Below are positions 19,996-28,715 of a stretch of 64,000 bases of DNA, piece after piece. Each line of letters begins with the position of its first letter. Position 1 is the first letter of the stretch. Below the pieces are notes generated by a model. The model saw only the letters and a list, made by a program, of their open reading frames with translations, ran no database searches and was not told the DNA's origin. A program made the position numbers and the translations under genes. The stretch covers positions 313,216 through 377,215 of the forward strand of contig CAVRIV010000005.1 in assembly GCA_963721335.1 (NCBI GenBank). The letters run 5' to 3'. This stretch comes from CAVXDY01 sp963721335 (GTDB lineage Bacteria > Actinomycetota > Thermoleophilia > Miltoncostaeales > Miltoncostaeaceae).

Positions 19996-20017
19996 CTCGT
20001 CCCATCGGGGTGATGCG
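19996..20017 (+). promoter_or_regulatory. copy 5 of the recurrent element
   Basis: CTCGTCCCATCGGGGTGATG, identical over 20 bases to copy 1; 83 bases upstream of the start at 20101. The flanking GCGGGCGC..CGGCGCTTT is shared with copy 1. Confidence 0.65.
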
Positions 20018-20100
20018 GCGCGGGCGCGTCGGCGCTTTGGTGGGGCGACGCTGGCGGCGTTCGGCGGACCGACGGGATCCGAGTGGGAGGTGCGGCGGCG

Positions 20101-20442
20101 ATGGCCGAGGTCAAGACGGAGACCGCCGACACCCTGCGCGGTTTCTCTCAGGGCGAGCCCTCGGTGATCGAGGGCCTCCTGGGGGTGCAGCTCGAGAACC
20201 TGGAGGACTCGGGGCTCGACCCACGCGCCTATGCCCTGGTCAAGATCGCCGCGCTGATCGCGCTGGACGCGCCCCCCGCGTCCTTCATCGCCCAGGTGGG
20301 CTTCGCGCTGGACGCCGGGGTCAGCGCCGAGGAGGTGCTCGGGGTGCTGGTGGCCGTGGGTCCCCAGGTGGGGATGCCGAAGGTGGTGGCCGCCGCGCCC
20401 GAGTTGATGCTGGCCCTCGGGCTGGCCGTTGACGACATCTAG
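20101..20442 (+). CDS. carboxymuconolactone-decarboxylase-like small helical protein
   Basis: 113 residues. The central part (ALVKIAALIALDAPPASF, then FALDAGVSAEEVLGVLVAVG) follows the AhpD/CMD helical pattern, but the redox CxxC of AhpD is absent, so peroxidase activity is not expected. Helix-rich, soluble. ATG 20101 follows GGGAGG. Preceded by the regulatory element and followed by a bidirectional terminator. Role unknown; CMD-fold proteins often act as small oligomeric enzymes. Confidence 0.7.
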   Translation: MAEVKTETADTLRGFSQGEPSVIEGLLGVQLENLEDSGLDPRAYALVKIAALIALDAPPASFIAQVGFALDAGVSAEEVLGVLVAVGPQVGMPKVVAAAPELMLALGLAVDDI

Positions 20443-20462
20443 GAGGGCCTGACGGCCTCCTA
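20440..20462. terminator. bidirectional terminator between convergent genes
   Basis: TAGGAGGGCC / GGCCTCCTA hairpin with loop TGAC; each arm contains the stop codon of one of the two convergent genes (20442 plus, 20460 minus). Confidence 0.65.
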
Positions 20463-20885
20463 CGGATGCCTCTGGGTGAGGCGGTGGTAGCCCCGTAACC
20501 CGCGCTCCATCTCGGCCGCCCAGCGGTCGTCGATGACGGCGATGAAGACCGAGCTCCCGGGCTCGAGGCCCGTGGCCACCTCGCGCATGAAGAGCTCGTT
20601 GAACTCGCGCTCGGGCTCGCCGCCGCCGGCGCCGTCCACCGAGGCCGCCATCAGACCCGCGGCGACCACACTCGACGGCAGGGCCACGCCCAGGATGGTC
20701 GCGACGATGTCGGCGCGCGCCGCCAGGTGCCCGGCGGAGAGCCCGCGGACGCTCCAGCGGACCTCCCCCGCGCGATCGCGGGAGATCACGGCGGCGGCGA
20801 GGAGCACGATCAGGCCCTCCTCCTCGATCGCCGCGAGGTCCCTCTCGGCCACCGCGGCCCGCGACTCGTCATCGAAGACGGTCAC
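20460..20885 (-). CDS. DUF1269-like small protein
   Basis: About 141 residues. The start VTVFDDESRAAVAERDLAAI followed by EEEGLIVLLAAAVISRD resembles DUF1269-type stress proteins (FDDxxxAExAxxxLxxL then a beta strand and glycine-rich helix). The middle has a hydrophobic helix (IVATILGVALPSSVVAAGLM). GTG 20885 is five bases after an AGGAG site and fits the family start; GTG 20891 and a further upstream start are alternatives. Function of the family is unknown. Confidence 0.6.
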   Translation of the reverse strand: MTVFDDESRAAVAERDLAAIEEEGLIVLLAAAVISRDRAGEVRWSVRGLSAGHLAARADIVATILGVALPSSVVAAGLMAASVDGAGGGEPEREFNELFMREVATGLEPGSSVFIAVIDDRWAAEMERGLRGYHRLTQRHP

Positions 20886-21029
20886 GAACACTCCTGGTGA
20901 GGGATCGCCCAACGCGCCCCTTCAGCGGTCGAGGGGTGAAAGGGAAGACAAACAGTGGTCGAGCGGGCGCGCGAGGGTGCGCGCATGCCGACGGGCGGGG
21001 GCGTATGCCACCACCGGTCGGCAGGAGGC

Positions 21030-22872
21030 TCAGGCCGTGTTCGGCTCCATCGGCGGAGGGGCGCCCGGCGCGTCGTCCGCGGAGATGCGGCCCCACACGA
21101 CGGTCCCCCGCCCGGGGGCGGACTCGATGCTCAGCGTGCCCCCCACCCCCTCGATGCGATCGCGCATCCCCATCAGGCCGGAGCCGGTCGCGAGGGGCCC
21201 ACTGACGAACCCCGGCCCCCGATCGGCCACCTCGAAGCTGAGGGCGCGATCTGCGTCGAGCCAGGCGCGCAGGCGGACCCGGGGGTCGGCCCCCCCGTGC
21301 TTGACCGCGTTCTGGAGCGCCTCGGCGCAGCAGAAGTAGACGGCCGCCTCGCGCAGAGGGTCGAAGCGGCCGAGCTCCCCGAGCTCGACCTCGACCGGCA
21401 CGGGAGAGTGCCGCGCGGCGGAGCGCAGGGCCTCGGCCAGACCGTGGTCCACCAGCACCGAGGGATAGAGGCCGTGAGCGAGCTCCCGCAGCTCGTCCAG
21501 GGCGTGCTGGAGGTCGAGGGCGAGCCCGGCCAGGATGTCCTGTGCCATCTTGGGGTGGGCCGCGAGCACCTCCCGGGCGGTCGCCATGCGGACCATCATC
21601 CCGACCAGGTGCTGCTGGGCGCCGTCGTGCAGGCTCCGCTCGATGCGGCGCCGTTCGGTCTCCGCGACCGACACCAGCCGCTGCCGGACCTCCATCAGCT
21701 CCGCATCGGCCCGCGCGCGCTCGAGGGCCACGGCCCCGAAGGCGGCGATCGCCTGCACCCGCTGCCCCTGGGTGCTGAGGGCGGGGTCGAACGTGAGCGC
21801 CCCGGCGCCGGCGCCGGCGATCGTCATCTCGACCCAGCCCCGGTCCCCAGCGCCATTCGAGGGCAGCGGCCGGCCCTCGACGTCGATCCACCCGGAGCCG
21901 TTGCGGAACGCGAGGCGGAGCGAGGGATCCCCGAGCGCCTCCGAGATGAGATTCTCCACCTGCGCCGGGTCTCGCGCCCCGCCGAGACGGGACATGAGGC
22001 CGTCCTGGATGACGCGCGTCCGTACCGCGTACGCGAGCAGCACGGCCAGCAGGGCGAGCGGCAGGGCCGCGCGGATGATCCCCGTCGAGATGAGATACGG
22101 CGACAGGCGCTCGGGCCCGGGGTCGATGGCGAGGGCCGCGAGCCCCACGCAGAGGGGGCCGCCCCAGACGAGGGTGAGCCATGCCACCGGCTTCAGGGTC
22201 CGCTTCGCCACCGGGCTCGCGGCCCTGATCTCGCGCACGAGGACGACGAGCGCCGCGAGGATCGAGACGATGGCGACCACCGCGAGCGCGACCACCAGCC
22301 CGCGGGCCGCCCCGGGCGCCTCCGTGACCTGGATGGCCGATGTCGAGCAGTCGTCCCGGCACTGGCTGACCGCCTGGCTCCAGGGTGCCGTCGGGGCCAC
22401 CATCAGGTAGGCGGTGCCGATGGCCACGATCACCGGGACCGCGATCAGGACCAGCCGCCTCTCCCATTCCCTGCCGATTCGCCCTGCGGGGAAGGACATG
22501 AGCATCAGGGCCGCCACCGGCACGAGCGCGATCGTGGCGATGCGCGACGCGGTGTAGGGGACCTGACCGGCGAACGCGTCCAGGGAGGCGACGGCGGCGA
22601 TGGCCGCCGAGGATGGTCATGAGGACGCCCAGCCGCCACGCGGGACGTCGCCATGCGAAGTAGACGCCGACGCCGGCGTAGAGGCCGATCCACCCGGCGC
22701 GCAACGCCGCCGCCAGCTCCGGATGCTGGAGCTGGCCGCCGACCAGCGACACCGTGACGACGACGACGCCCAGGGCGAGCGCGGCGGCGGCGGTCGCGAG
22801 CGTCGCCAGCCAGAGCGCGCGCTCGCGCCGGTCCGCCGGGGGGTCGCCGACGGCCCGAGGGAACCCGGTCAT
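21030..22872 (-). CDS. NarL-type sensor histidine kinase (one frame break)
   Basis: About 614 residues. N-terminal half: about six to seven membrane helices (from residue 20 to 260). Then a GAF-like linker, a HisKA_3 box ETERRRIERSLHDGAQQHLV with the phospho-acceptor His, and an HATPase domain with EALQNAVKHGGA (N box), DRGPGF (G1) and GSGLMGMRDRIEGVGG (G2). A one-base insertion near 22602 (ILGG/IAAVASLDAF) breaks the membrane part. ATG 22872 faces the response regulator gene 269 bases away on the other strand, so the two form a divergent two-component system. The signal is unknown. Confidence 0.9.
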
Positions 22873-23140
22873 GGCCCATCCGCTGCCGACTCGCTCGACC
22901 GATTGCACGGAGCCCACCCTCCCGCCGTCAGGACGCCCCGTCGCGCGCCCACGGGGGATGTCTCGAACACGCCGGCCAAACGTCCCCGCGAACCTATGAC
23001 AACGCGCGCCCGGGCACCAACATCGCGCACGGGGATGTTGCGAGCCCGGACGTCCCCGGTCCTGCCAGAACTCTTCGTTCGCGCCCCGGAGGCCCACGAA
23101 ATGGTGTCCCCCGTTGGTTCGCGACGGTATCGTCGCGCCC

Positions 23141-23827
23141 ATGGGGATCGGCGTGGTCATCGCGGAGGACGACCTCCTCGTCCGCGAGGGCATCCTGCGC
23201 GTGCTCGAGCCGAGCGACGAGGTCGACATGCTCGCGGCATGCGGGGACCGTGACGAGCTGCTCCGCGCGATCGAGCAGCACTCGCCCGACGTGGTGGTCA
23301 CGGACATCCGGATGCCCCCGGCCCTCGCGGACGAGGGCCTCGAGGTCGCGCGCCGCATGCGGCGCGAGCACCCCGACATGGGGGTCGTGGTGCTCAGCGC
23401 GCACGCCGAGGTGGCGTACGCGCTCACGCTCCTGGAGGACGGCTCGCGCGGGCGGGCCTACCTGCTGAAGGAGCACGTCTCCGACCCGCGCCAGCTGGTG
23501 GGCGCGATCAAGGAGGTGGCGAAGGGCGGCTCCATCATCGACCCGACGGTGGTGGAGGCCCTGGTGGGCGACCGGATGCGGGCACGAAGGTCGCCACTCC
23601 AGACCCTCACGCCCCGGGAGCGTCAGATCCTGGGCGAGATCGCCCAGGGCAAGAGCAATGCCGCCATCGCCGCCGAGTTGGTGCTCACCAAACGCGCGGT
23701 CGAGAAGCACGTCAACGCCATCTTCGCGAAGCTGGCGCTGCGGGCGGGGGACGAGAGCGTGGACCGTCGCGTGCGCGCCGCGCTCCTCTTCCTCGCCGAC
23801 TCGTCCCCGGCCGCCGCGCGCGACTGA
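23141..23827 (+). CDS. NarL/LuxR-type response regulator
   Basis: 228 residues from ATG 23141. Receiver domain: acidic pair EDD near residue 10, phospho-acceptor Asp in VVVTDIRMPP, Ser in VVLSAHAE and Lys in AYLLKEHV, all in place. C-terminal LuxR helix-turn-helix: LTPRERQILGEIAQGKSNAA followed by LVLTKRAVEKHVNAIFAKL. Divergent from the histidine kinase at 21030, its obvious partner. An unusual insertion of Ala/Leu (PPALADEGLEVA) follows the acceptor Asp, as is common in actinobacterial NarL proteins. Target genes unknown; it is one candidate for the factor that binds the recurrent element. Confidence 0.94.
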   Translation: MGIGVVIAEDDLLVREGILRVLEPSDEVDMLAACGDRDELLRAIEQHSPDVVVTDIRMPPALADEGLEVARRMRREHPDMGVVVLSAHAEVAYALTLLEDGSRGRAYLLKEHVSDPRQLVGAIKEVAKGGSIIDPTVVEALVGDRMRARRSPLQTLTPRERQILGEIAQGKSNAAIAAELVLTKRAVEKHVNAIFAKLALRAGDESVDRRVRAALLFLADSSPAAARD

Positions 23828-23842
23828 GGCGAGGCCCCGGTC

Positions 23843-23863
23843 TTCGTCCCTTCGGGGGGATGC
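23843..23863 (+). promoter_or_regulatory. copy 6 of the recurrent element
   Basis: TTCGTCCCTTCGGGGGGATG, 61 bases upstream of the GTG start of the AI-2E permease at 23925 and pointing at it. Confidence 0.55.
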
Positions 23864-23924
23864 CCGGGCGCAACCCGGGGCTGGTACCGTCGCGGCGGCG
23901 ATTTTCCGAGCAGGCGGTGACCCG

Positions 23925-25118
23925 GTGATCTTCAGCCGCTGGAGGCGACACGCGAGGCCCCGGCCGCCCGCGCCCACCGGCGAGGAAACGGGCCCCGCCA
24001 TCGACCGGCAGCAGCTCGCCGACCTCTTCGAGGCGCCGGTGTGGCTGCGCCGGCTGGGACGCCAGGCCTGGCTCCTGGTGGGCATCGCCCTCGTGCTCGT
24101 GGGGCTCATCTGGATCCTCGGGCTCACCGGGACGATCGTCGTGCCGGTCGTCACGGGCGGCGTGATCGCCGCCGTTGCGTCGCCGGGGGTCGCAGCGCTG
24201 AAGCGCCGCGGGGTGCCCCGCGCAGGCGGGGCGGCCGTGATGCTGCTCGCGCTCGTCGCGGTCGCGGTGCTGGTGATCGCGATGGTGCTGGGCGGGATCG
24301 TCGCGCAGTCCTCGGAGATCCAGGGCTCGGCTTCGCACGCCCTCGACACCATCGAGGGATGGCTGAACGACGCGGGCAGCGGGAGCGCCGGGACCGCGGA
24401 CGCGAAGCAGGACCTCTCGAGCGCGGTCACCTCCGCCGGCAGTTTCCTGCTCCAGGGGATCTCGCAGGGGATCGAGGAGCTCACCTCGCTCGCCTTCTTC
24501 CTCTCCTTCACGGCCTTCAGCGTCTTCTTCCTGCTGAAGGACGGCCCCGTCATCCGGCGCTGGGCGAACCGTCACCTGGGCGTCCCGGTCCCGCTCGCGG
24601 ACGTCATCACCGGGCGGGTCGTCGAATCCCTGCGGCACTACTTCCTCGGGGTCACGATCGTCGCGGCGTTCAACGGGGTGGTGGTGTGGCTGGGTGCGCT
24701 GATCCTCGGCGTGCCGCTGGCCGGCACGATCGGGATCGTCACGTTCGTCACCGCCTACGTGCCCTTCATCGGGGCGTTCGTGTCGGGGACGTTCGCCGTC
24801 GTGCTGACCCTCGGATCTCAGGGAACGACGGACGCCCTGATCATGCTCGTCATCGTGGTCCTCGCGAACGGGCTGCTGCAGAACATCGTCCAGCCCGTGG
24901 CGTTCGGCGCGACCCTCGACCTGAACCCGCTCGCGGTTCTCGTGCTGACGATCGGCGGCGGGTGCCTCTTCGGCATGGTCGGGATGATCCTCGCGGCGCC
25001 CCTGGCGTCCGCGGTGGTGCACATCAGCAAGGACCTCGCGAGGGCGCGCGAGGACGGCCGGGCCGTCGAGCTGCCGGGGATCGAGGGCGCGCAGGCCGAG
25101 GAACCCGCGCCCGGGTGA
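23925..25118 (+). CDS. AI-2E-family permease (PerM/YdiK-like)
   Basis: 397 residues with the UPF0118 pattern: two N-terminal helices (ALVLVGLIWILGL and GTIVVPVVTGGVIAAVASPG), AAVMLLALVAVAVLVIAMVLGGIVA, a soluble helical stretch, then the conserved block FLLKDGPVIRRWANR, and the C-terminal membrane bundle with NGVVVWLGALILGVPLAGTI, TAYVPFIGAFVSG and LQNIVQPVAFGATLDLNPL. Members export signalling molecules or act as Na+/H+ antiporters; substrate is unknown here. GTG 23925 clears the regulatory element and begins at the natural N terminus. It overlaps the next gene by 4 bases (GTGA). Confidence 0.9.
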   Translation: MIFSRWRRHARPRPPAPTGEETGPAIDRQQLADLFEAPVWLRRLGRQAWLLVGIALVLVGLIWILGLTGTIVVPVVTGGVIAAVASPGVAALKRRGVPRAGGAAVMLLALVAVAVLVIAMVLGGIVAQSSEIQGSASHALDTIEGWLNDAGSGSAGTADAKQDLSSAVTSAGSFLLQGISQGIEELTSLAFFLSFTAFSVFFLLKDGPVIRRWANRHLGVPVPLADVITGRVVESLRHYFLGVTIVAAFNGVVVWLGALILGVPLAGTIGIVTFVTAYVPFIGAFVSGTFAVVLTLGSQGTTDALIMLVIVVLANGLLQNIVQPVAFGATLDLNPLAVLVLTIGGGCLFGMVGMILAAPLASAVVHISKDLARAREDGRAVELPGIEGAQAEEPAPG

Positions 25119-25885
25119 GCGGCGGCCGGGGACCCGGCCGGATCACCTGGCTGGGCCACGCGAGCGTCCTGGTGGATCTGGATGGCGTCCGGCTGCTCAC
25201 GGATCCCGTCCTGGCCGCCCGGGTCTCGCTCCTGCGCCGGGTCGTGCCCCGTCCCGCGGTCCCCGCGAGCGTCAACGCCGTCCTCCTCTCCCACCTGCAT
25301 GGCGACCATGTGCACCTTCCCTCCCTGCGCCGCGTCGCGCGCGGCGGGCTCGTGCTGGCGCCGTCCGGCTCGGCGGCGCTGCTCGCGCGCTCGGGGGCCG
25401 CGGAGGTGATCGAGATGGTGCCCGGGGACCGGTTCCCGGTCGGCGCGCTCGAGGTCCGGGCGGTGCACGCCCAGCACGACGGCCGGCGCGGCCGGGGCCG
25501 GCCCGCGGCCGGCGCGCTGGGCTATGTCATCTCGGGATCGCGGCGGGTCTACTTCGCCGGTGACACCGACCTCTTCCCGGGGATGGCGGACCTCGCCCCG
25601 GGCCTGGACGCCGCGCTCCTGCCCATCTGGGGCTGGGGACCCACCCTCGGCCCCGGCCATCTCGATCCGCAGCGGGCAGCCGAGGCGCTCGCCGTGCTGC
25701 GGCCCCGGATCGCCGTCCCGATCCACTGGGGGACGTACGCCCCCGCCGTGCTGTGGGGAGGGATCGGGACGTCGTTCCTCACGCGCCCGCCGCACGACTT
25801 CGTACGCGCCGCCCGGCGGCTGGCGCCGGACGTGCAGGTGCGCGTGCTGGCGCCGGGCGGTTCGACGGGGATGGAGTCGGCATGA
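25115..25885 (+). CDS. metallo-beta-lactamase-fold hydrolase (UlaG-like)
   Basis: 256 residues starting at GTG 25115 inside the stop of the permease gene. MBL metal ligands are present: SHLHGDHVH (HxHxDH), a later His in VHAQHD, AGDTDL (bridging Asp) and a final His in PIHWGTY. The ITWLGHASVLVDLDG start and GLDAALLPIWGWGP stretch are typical of UlaG/YcjZ-type lactonase-like enzymes. Two metal ions would activate water for hydrolysis of a small ester, lactone or phosphodiester. Coupled to the AI-2E permease, which hints at handling of an exported or imported lactone, but that is speculation. Confidence 0.9.
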   Translation: MSGGRGPGRITWLGHASVLVDLDGVRLLTDPVLAARVSLLRRVVPRPAVPASVNAVLLSHLHGDHVHLPSLRRVARGGLVLAPSGSAALLARSGAAEVIEMVPGDRFPVGALEVRAVHAQHDGRRGRGRPAAGALGYVISGSRRVYFAGDTDLFPGMADLAPGLDAALLPIWGWGPTLGPGHLDPQRAAEALAVLRPRIAVPIHWGTYAPAVLWGGIGTSFLTRPPHDFVRAARRLAPDVQVRVLAPGGSTGMESA

Positions 25886-26011
25886 GCGGGGCGGAGGCGA
25901 TGCACCGTTGTCTCAGCAGGCGCCGACCGGCCGCTGTAATCTGGCCAACGGACCGGCTGGTTCGAGCGATGCCAACCGCGGGATTGACCGCGAGATCAAC
26001 AAGGAGACGCT

Positions 26012-26428
26012 ATGGCGATCGGCCCGGTCAACGTCGTAATCATTGGCTTCCCCGGCAACAAGTTCACCGGCCGGATCGCCCCGGCCCTGATGGAGTTGGT
26101 CAACAGCGACACGGTGCGCGTCCTGGATCTGCTGTTCGTCACGAAGGACGCTGACGGCGTCACGACGACGATCGATCTGGAGGACCTCGACCCGGAGACG
26201 GGGCCGGCGTTCCTGGCGGTGACGGTGCAGGAGGCGGGCGCACTCGGCCCGGACGACGCCGAGGAGGTCGCCGACGACCTCGAGCCCAACACCTCGGCCC
26301 TTCTGATCGCCTTCGAGAACACCTGGGCGCGGGAGTTCGTCGCTGCCGTCCGCGCGGCCGACGGCGTGCTGATCGACCAGATCCGTATTCCCGCCGACGT
26401 GGCCGAAGCGGCCCTGTCCGGCAGCTAG
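26012..26428 (+). CDS. DUF6325-family protein (copy 1)
   Basis: 138 residues. MAIGPVNVVIIGFPGNKFTG and MELVNSDTVRVLDLLFVTKD are the same opening as the second copy at 33592 (MAIGPVQLIVLGF, ...SDTVRVIDALAVHKD). Predicted alpha/beta ferredoxin-like fold with the C-terminal ...FVAAVRAADGVLIDQIRIPA. An AAGGAG site precedes ATG 26012. The next gene, 35 bases on, encodes a SHOCT protein, the same pairing as at 33048-34008 though in opposite gene order. Function unknown; soluble. Confidence 0.8.
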   Translation: MAIGPVNVVIIGFPGNKFTGRIAPALMELVNSDTVRVLDLLFVTKDADGVTTTIDLEDLDPETGPAFLAVTVQEAGALGPDDAEEVADDLEPNTSALLIAFENTWAREFVAAVRAADGVLIDQIRIPADVAEAALSGS

Positions 26429-26463
26429 AGACCCGACTTCCTGACCAACTGAGAGGCACTGAC

Positions 26464-26727
26464 ATGGGACTTCTACGCATGGCCGCCCGCACGGCCGTCG
26501 TCGCGGGCACCGCGACCGCGGTGTCCGGGCGGGTGGCTCGCCGTCAGGCGGCCAAGTACGACGATCAGCAGGCGGAGCAGTACGCCGAGCCTGCCCCCGC
26601 CGCTCCCGCCGCCCCTGAGCAGGACGATCAGACCGCCAAGCTGCAGGAGCTCGCGCAGCTGAACAAGCAGGGCGTGCTGACCGACGAGGAGTTCGCGGCC
26701 GCCAAGGCCAAGGTCCTCGGCATCTGA
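26464..26727 (+). CDS. small SHOCT-domain protein (copy 2)
   Basis: 87 residues: N-terminal hydrophobic or amphipathic stretch (MAARTAVVAGTATAVSGRVA), an acidic Gln/Ala/Pro linker, and a C-terminal SHOCT helix (KLQELAQLNKQGVLTDEEFA). Ribosome site GAGAGG upstream of ATG. Shares the N-terminal Arg-Ala pattern with the SHOCT protein at 7875. Paired with the DUF6325 gene. Confidence 0.88.
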   Translation: MGLLRMAARTAVVAGTATAVSGRVARRQAAKYDDQQAEQYAEPAPAAPAAPEQDDQTAKLQELAQLNKQGVLTDEEFAAAKAKVLGI

Positions 26728-26759
26728 ACATGGCTCGGCCGCCGTACGGGGTCGGCCTC

Positions 26760-27509
26760 ATGAGCGAGGCTGACCCGTACGCACGGCTCGCGGGGGTCTA
26801 CGACGAGATCGTCGTGGATCCCTGTTACGGGCGCTGGGCGGCCTTCCTGCACGAGCTGTGGGCGGCCGACGCCACCGGGGTGCGCACCGTCCTCGACGTC
26901 TGTTGCGGCACCGGCCTCATGGCCTCCGAGCTGATCGCCCTCGGCTATCGGGTCACCGGCGTGGACACCTCGGCGGCGATGCTCGCCCGCGCTCGCCGGC
27001 TCCTCGGCCCGGACGCGGTCCTGGTCCGGGAGACGCTCCCGGACCTCACGATCGACGCGGTCTTCGACGCCGCGGTGTCCACGTTCGACGGCCTGAACTA
27101 CCTCACCCTCACCGAGTTGAGGGCGACTCTGGTGGCCCTGGCGGATCGGCTCCGTCCCGAGGGCTGGCTCGTCTTCGACGTGCACACGGACGCGATGATG
27201 GAGTTCACCATGGCCAACCCGGTCGTCGAGGGCGAGGCGGACGGGCAGCGCTTCGCGATCACGAGCGTCGTGGACGCCCGCGCCCGCACGTGCGACTCGC
27301 GCATCGAGGTCACGCGCACCAGCGATGGCGCCGCCTTCACCGAGCGCCATCGCCAGCACTTCTTCACCGACGGGCAGATCCGGGACGCGCTCGCCGTCGC
27401 CGGCTTCGAGGTGGTCGCGGTCACCGACGAGTACGCTCATGAGCCGGTGGACGGGTCGACCCTGCGGGCGACCTGGACCGCACGGCACCGGCCGCAGAGG
27501 GTCGCCTAA
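26760..27509 (+). CDS. class I SAM-dependent methyltransferase
   Basis: About 249 residues. Rossmann motif I is VLDVCCGTGLMASELI with acidic end of strand 2 at VTGVDTSAAMLARAR; motif for strand 4 is DAVFDAAVSTFDGLNYL. The second half (MANPVVEGEADGQRF.., then RHRQHFFTDGQIRDAL) is the lid typical of Methyltransf_25-type small-molecule methylases. ATG 26760 begins at SEADPYARLAGVYDE, where relatives start; an in-frame ATG at 26730, two bases after the SHOCT stop, is an alternative. Substrate unknown. Confidence 0.9.
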   Translation: MSEADPYARLAGVYDEIVVDPCYGRWAAFLHELWAADATGVRTVLDVCCGTGLMASELIALGYRVTGVDTSAAMLARARRLLGPDAVLVRETLPDLTIDAVFDAAVSTFDGLNYLTLTELRATLVALADRLRPEGWLVFDVHTDAMMEFTMANPVVEGEADGQRFAITSVVDARARTCDSRIEVTRTSDGAAFTERHRQHFFTDGQIRDALAVAGFEVVAVTDEYAHEPVDGSTLRATWTARHRPQRVA

Positions 27510-28156
27510 GACGTCCTCGCGTGGCCGCGGTCGTAGACGACCGCCGTGTCCACGATGAGGTCCTGCAGCGACGCGTTCTTCGCGCTCACCGCCGCCCAGA
27601 GGATCCCCAGGGGGAACACGACGTAGGCGAGAGCCCGGACGATGGCGCGCGGGAGCTTGATGTCGCCTCCGTCCTCGCGGACCGCGCGCAGGCCCAGGAG
27701 GACCATCCCGAGCGTCCGGCCGCCCAGCGCCCAGCCGAGGGCCAGATAGGTGACCAGCAGGAGCACGGCGATGATCTGCCCGTAGGGCTCCGGCGCGACC
27801 TCGAACACGACCCTTTGGATGAAGAGCGCGCGGATGACGGCCACGCCCAGCACGAGCACCTCGGCGACCACGATGACCAGGAAGAGATCGATCGCCGCCG
27901 CCATGAGGCGTGAGACGATGCCGGCCCGCCCTGTCCGGCGCGTGTCCTTCTGCGTCGTCCCCTCAAACGCCGGCTCCGGAACGCCTCCTGGGGAGTCTGA
28001 CGGGCCGTCCATGGCCCTTTCAACCAGCGCCGGCCGGCGTGTCTCAAACTCCGGCGCCGGAACGCCTCCTGGGGGGTCTGACGGGCCGTCCATGGCCCTT
28101 TCAACCAGCGCCGGCTGAGCGACGGAGTGCCCGGTCCACCACCCGTGCCACGACAC
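27506..28156 (-). CDS. RDD-family membrane protein with duplicated N-terminal segment
   Basis: The C-terminal 140 residues form an RDD domain: GIVSRLMAAAIDLFLVIVV (R and D of the first helix), an internal pair of helices, and TLGMVLLGLRAV with a late ASLQDLIVDTAVV. The N-terminal part consists of two copies of PALVERAMDGPSD(P/S)PGGV encoded by an 80-base direct repeat at 27963-28115. The frame overlaps the preceding VD-repeat gene by 56 bases, and a one-base change near 28120 would join the two into one protein (RALRRSAQPALVERA), as seen in other actinobacterial RDD proteins. Annotated as encoded, but a single fused gene 27506-28715 is likely. Confidence 0.75.
   Translation of the reverse strand: MSWHGWWTGHSVAQPALVERAMDGPSDPPGGVPAPEFETRRPALVERAMDGPSDSPGGVPEPAFEGTTQKDTRRTGRAGIVSRLMAAAIDLFLVIVVAEVLVLGVAVIRALFIQRVVFEVAPEPYGQIIAVLLLVTYLALGWALGGRTLGMVLLGLRAVREDGGDIKLPRAIVRALAYVVFPLGILWAAVSAKNASLQDLIVDTAVVYDRGHARTS
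27963..28115. repeat. two tandem 72-base repeats, 80-base period
   Basis: Units at about 27963-28034 and 28043-28115 differ at only a few positions and share ACGGGCCGTCCATGGCCCTT and flanking sequence. They encode the duplicated PALVERAMDGPSD segment of the RDD protein. Confidence 0.85.
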
Positions 28157-28715
28157 CGTCGGCGCGCATCGCCTGATCTCGAACGGCGTCGACGGTCTCG
28201 CCTCCGATGCTCATGCTCGACTCCCGGATCACCTCGCCCATGTCGATGCCGTCCATCGCCTCCTTGGCGAGGGCGCCGACGTCGAGGCGCTGGACGAGCC
28301 GGTCGAGGTCCACCTTCCCGAGCAGGGCGTCCAGGTCGACCCGGCCCAGCACCGCGTCGATGTCCACCTTGGCGATCAGGCGCCCCACGTCGACCCGGTC
28401 GATGATCGCGTTGAGGTCCAGGCGGTCGAGCGCGCCGTTCGCGATCCGCGCCGCGACCGAGGCGACGAGATCGGTCGCCGCCTCGGCCGGCCGGCGCGCG
28501 GCCTGCCACGACGCGCCGGAGGCCGGCGAGCCGATGTGGCGGATGCCCGGCGGCGCGCCGCCCGGCCCCGGGCGAGCTACGGGGGCGGCGGCGGGCTCCG
28601 CGGGCGGCGGGCGCAGGCTGTCGAGGGCTCCCGCGAGCGCCGACTCGATCGCATCCGTCACCAGGCCCGCGGCGCCGGCGAGGACCGAGGGGTCGGAGCC
28701 GGCGGCCGTGGTCAC
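28101..28715 (-). CDS. VD-repeat helical protein upstream of RDD gene
   Basis: 204 residues from GTG 28715, which overlaps the stop of the preceding gene (GTGA). The C-terminal half has at least five units of about 11-12 residues with the pattern VD(V/I/L)xxLLxKVD (DVGRLIAKVDIDAVLGRVDL and so on), forming a regular amphipathic series, followed by GGETVDAVRDQAMRADGVVA. The N terminus is Ala/Pro-rich. In many actinobacteria such a series precedes an RDD domain in the same chain. The frame stops 56 bases inside the RDD frame, so it is probably the N-terminal half of one split gene. Confidence 0.7.
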   Translation of the reverse strand: MTTAAGSDPSVLAGAAGLVTDAIESALAGALDSLRPPPAEPAAAPVARPGPGGAPPGIRHIGSPASGASWQAARRPAEAATDLVASVAARIANGALDRLDLNAIIDRVDVGRLIAKVDIDAVLGRVDLDALLGKVDLDRLVQRLDVGALAKEAMDGIDMGEVIRESSMSIGGETVDAVRDQAMRADGVVARVVDRALRRSAGAG

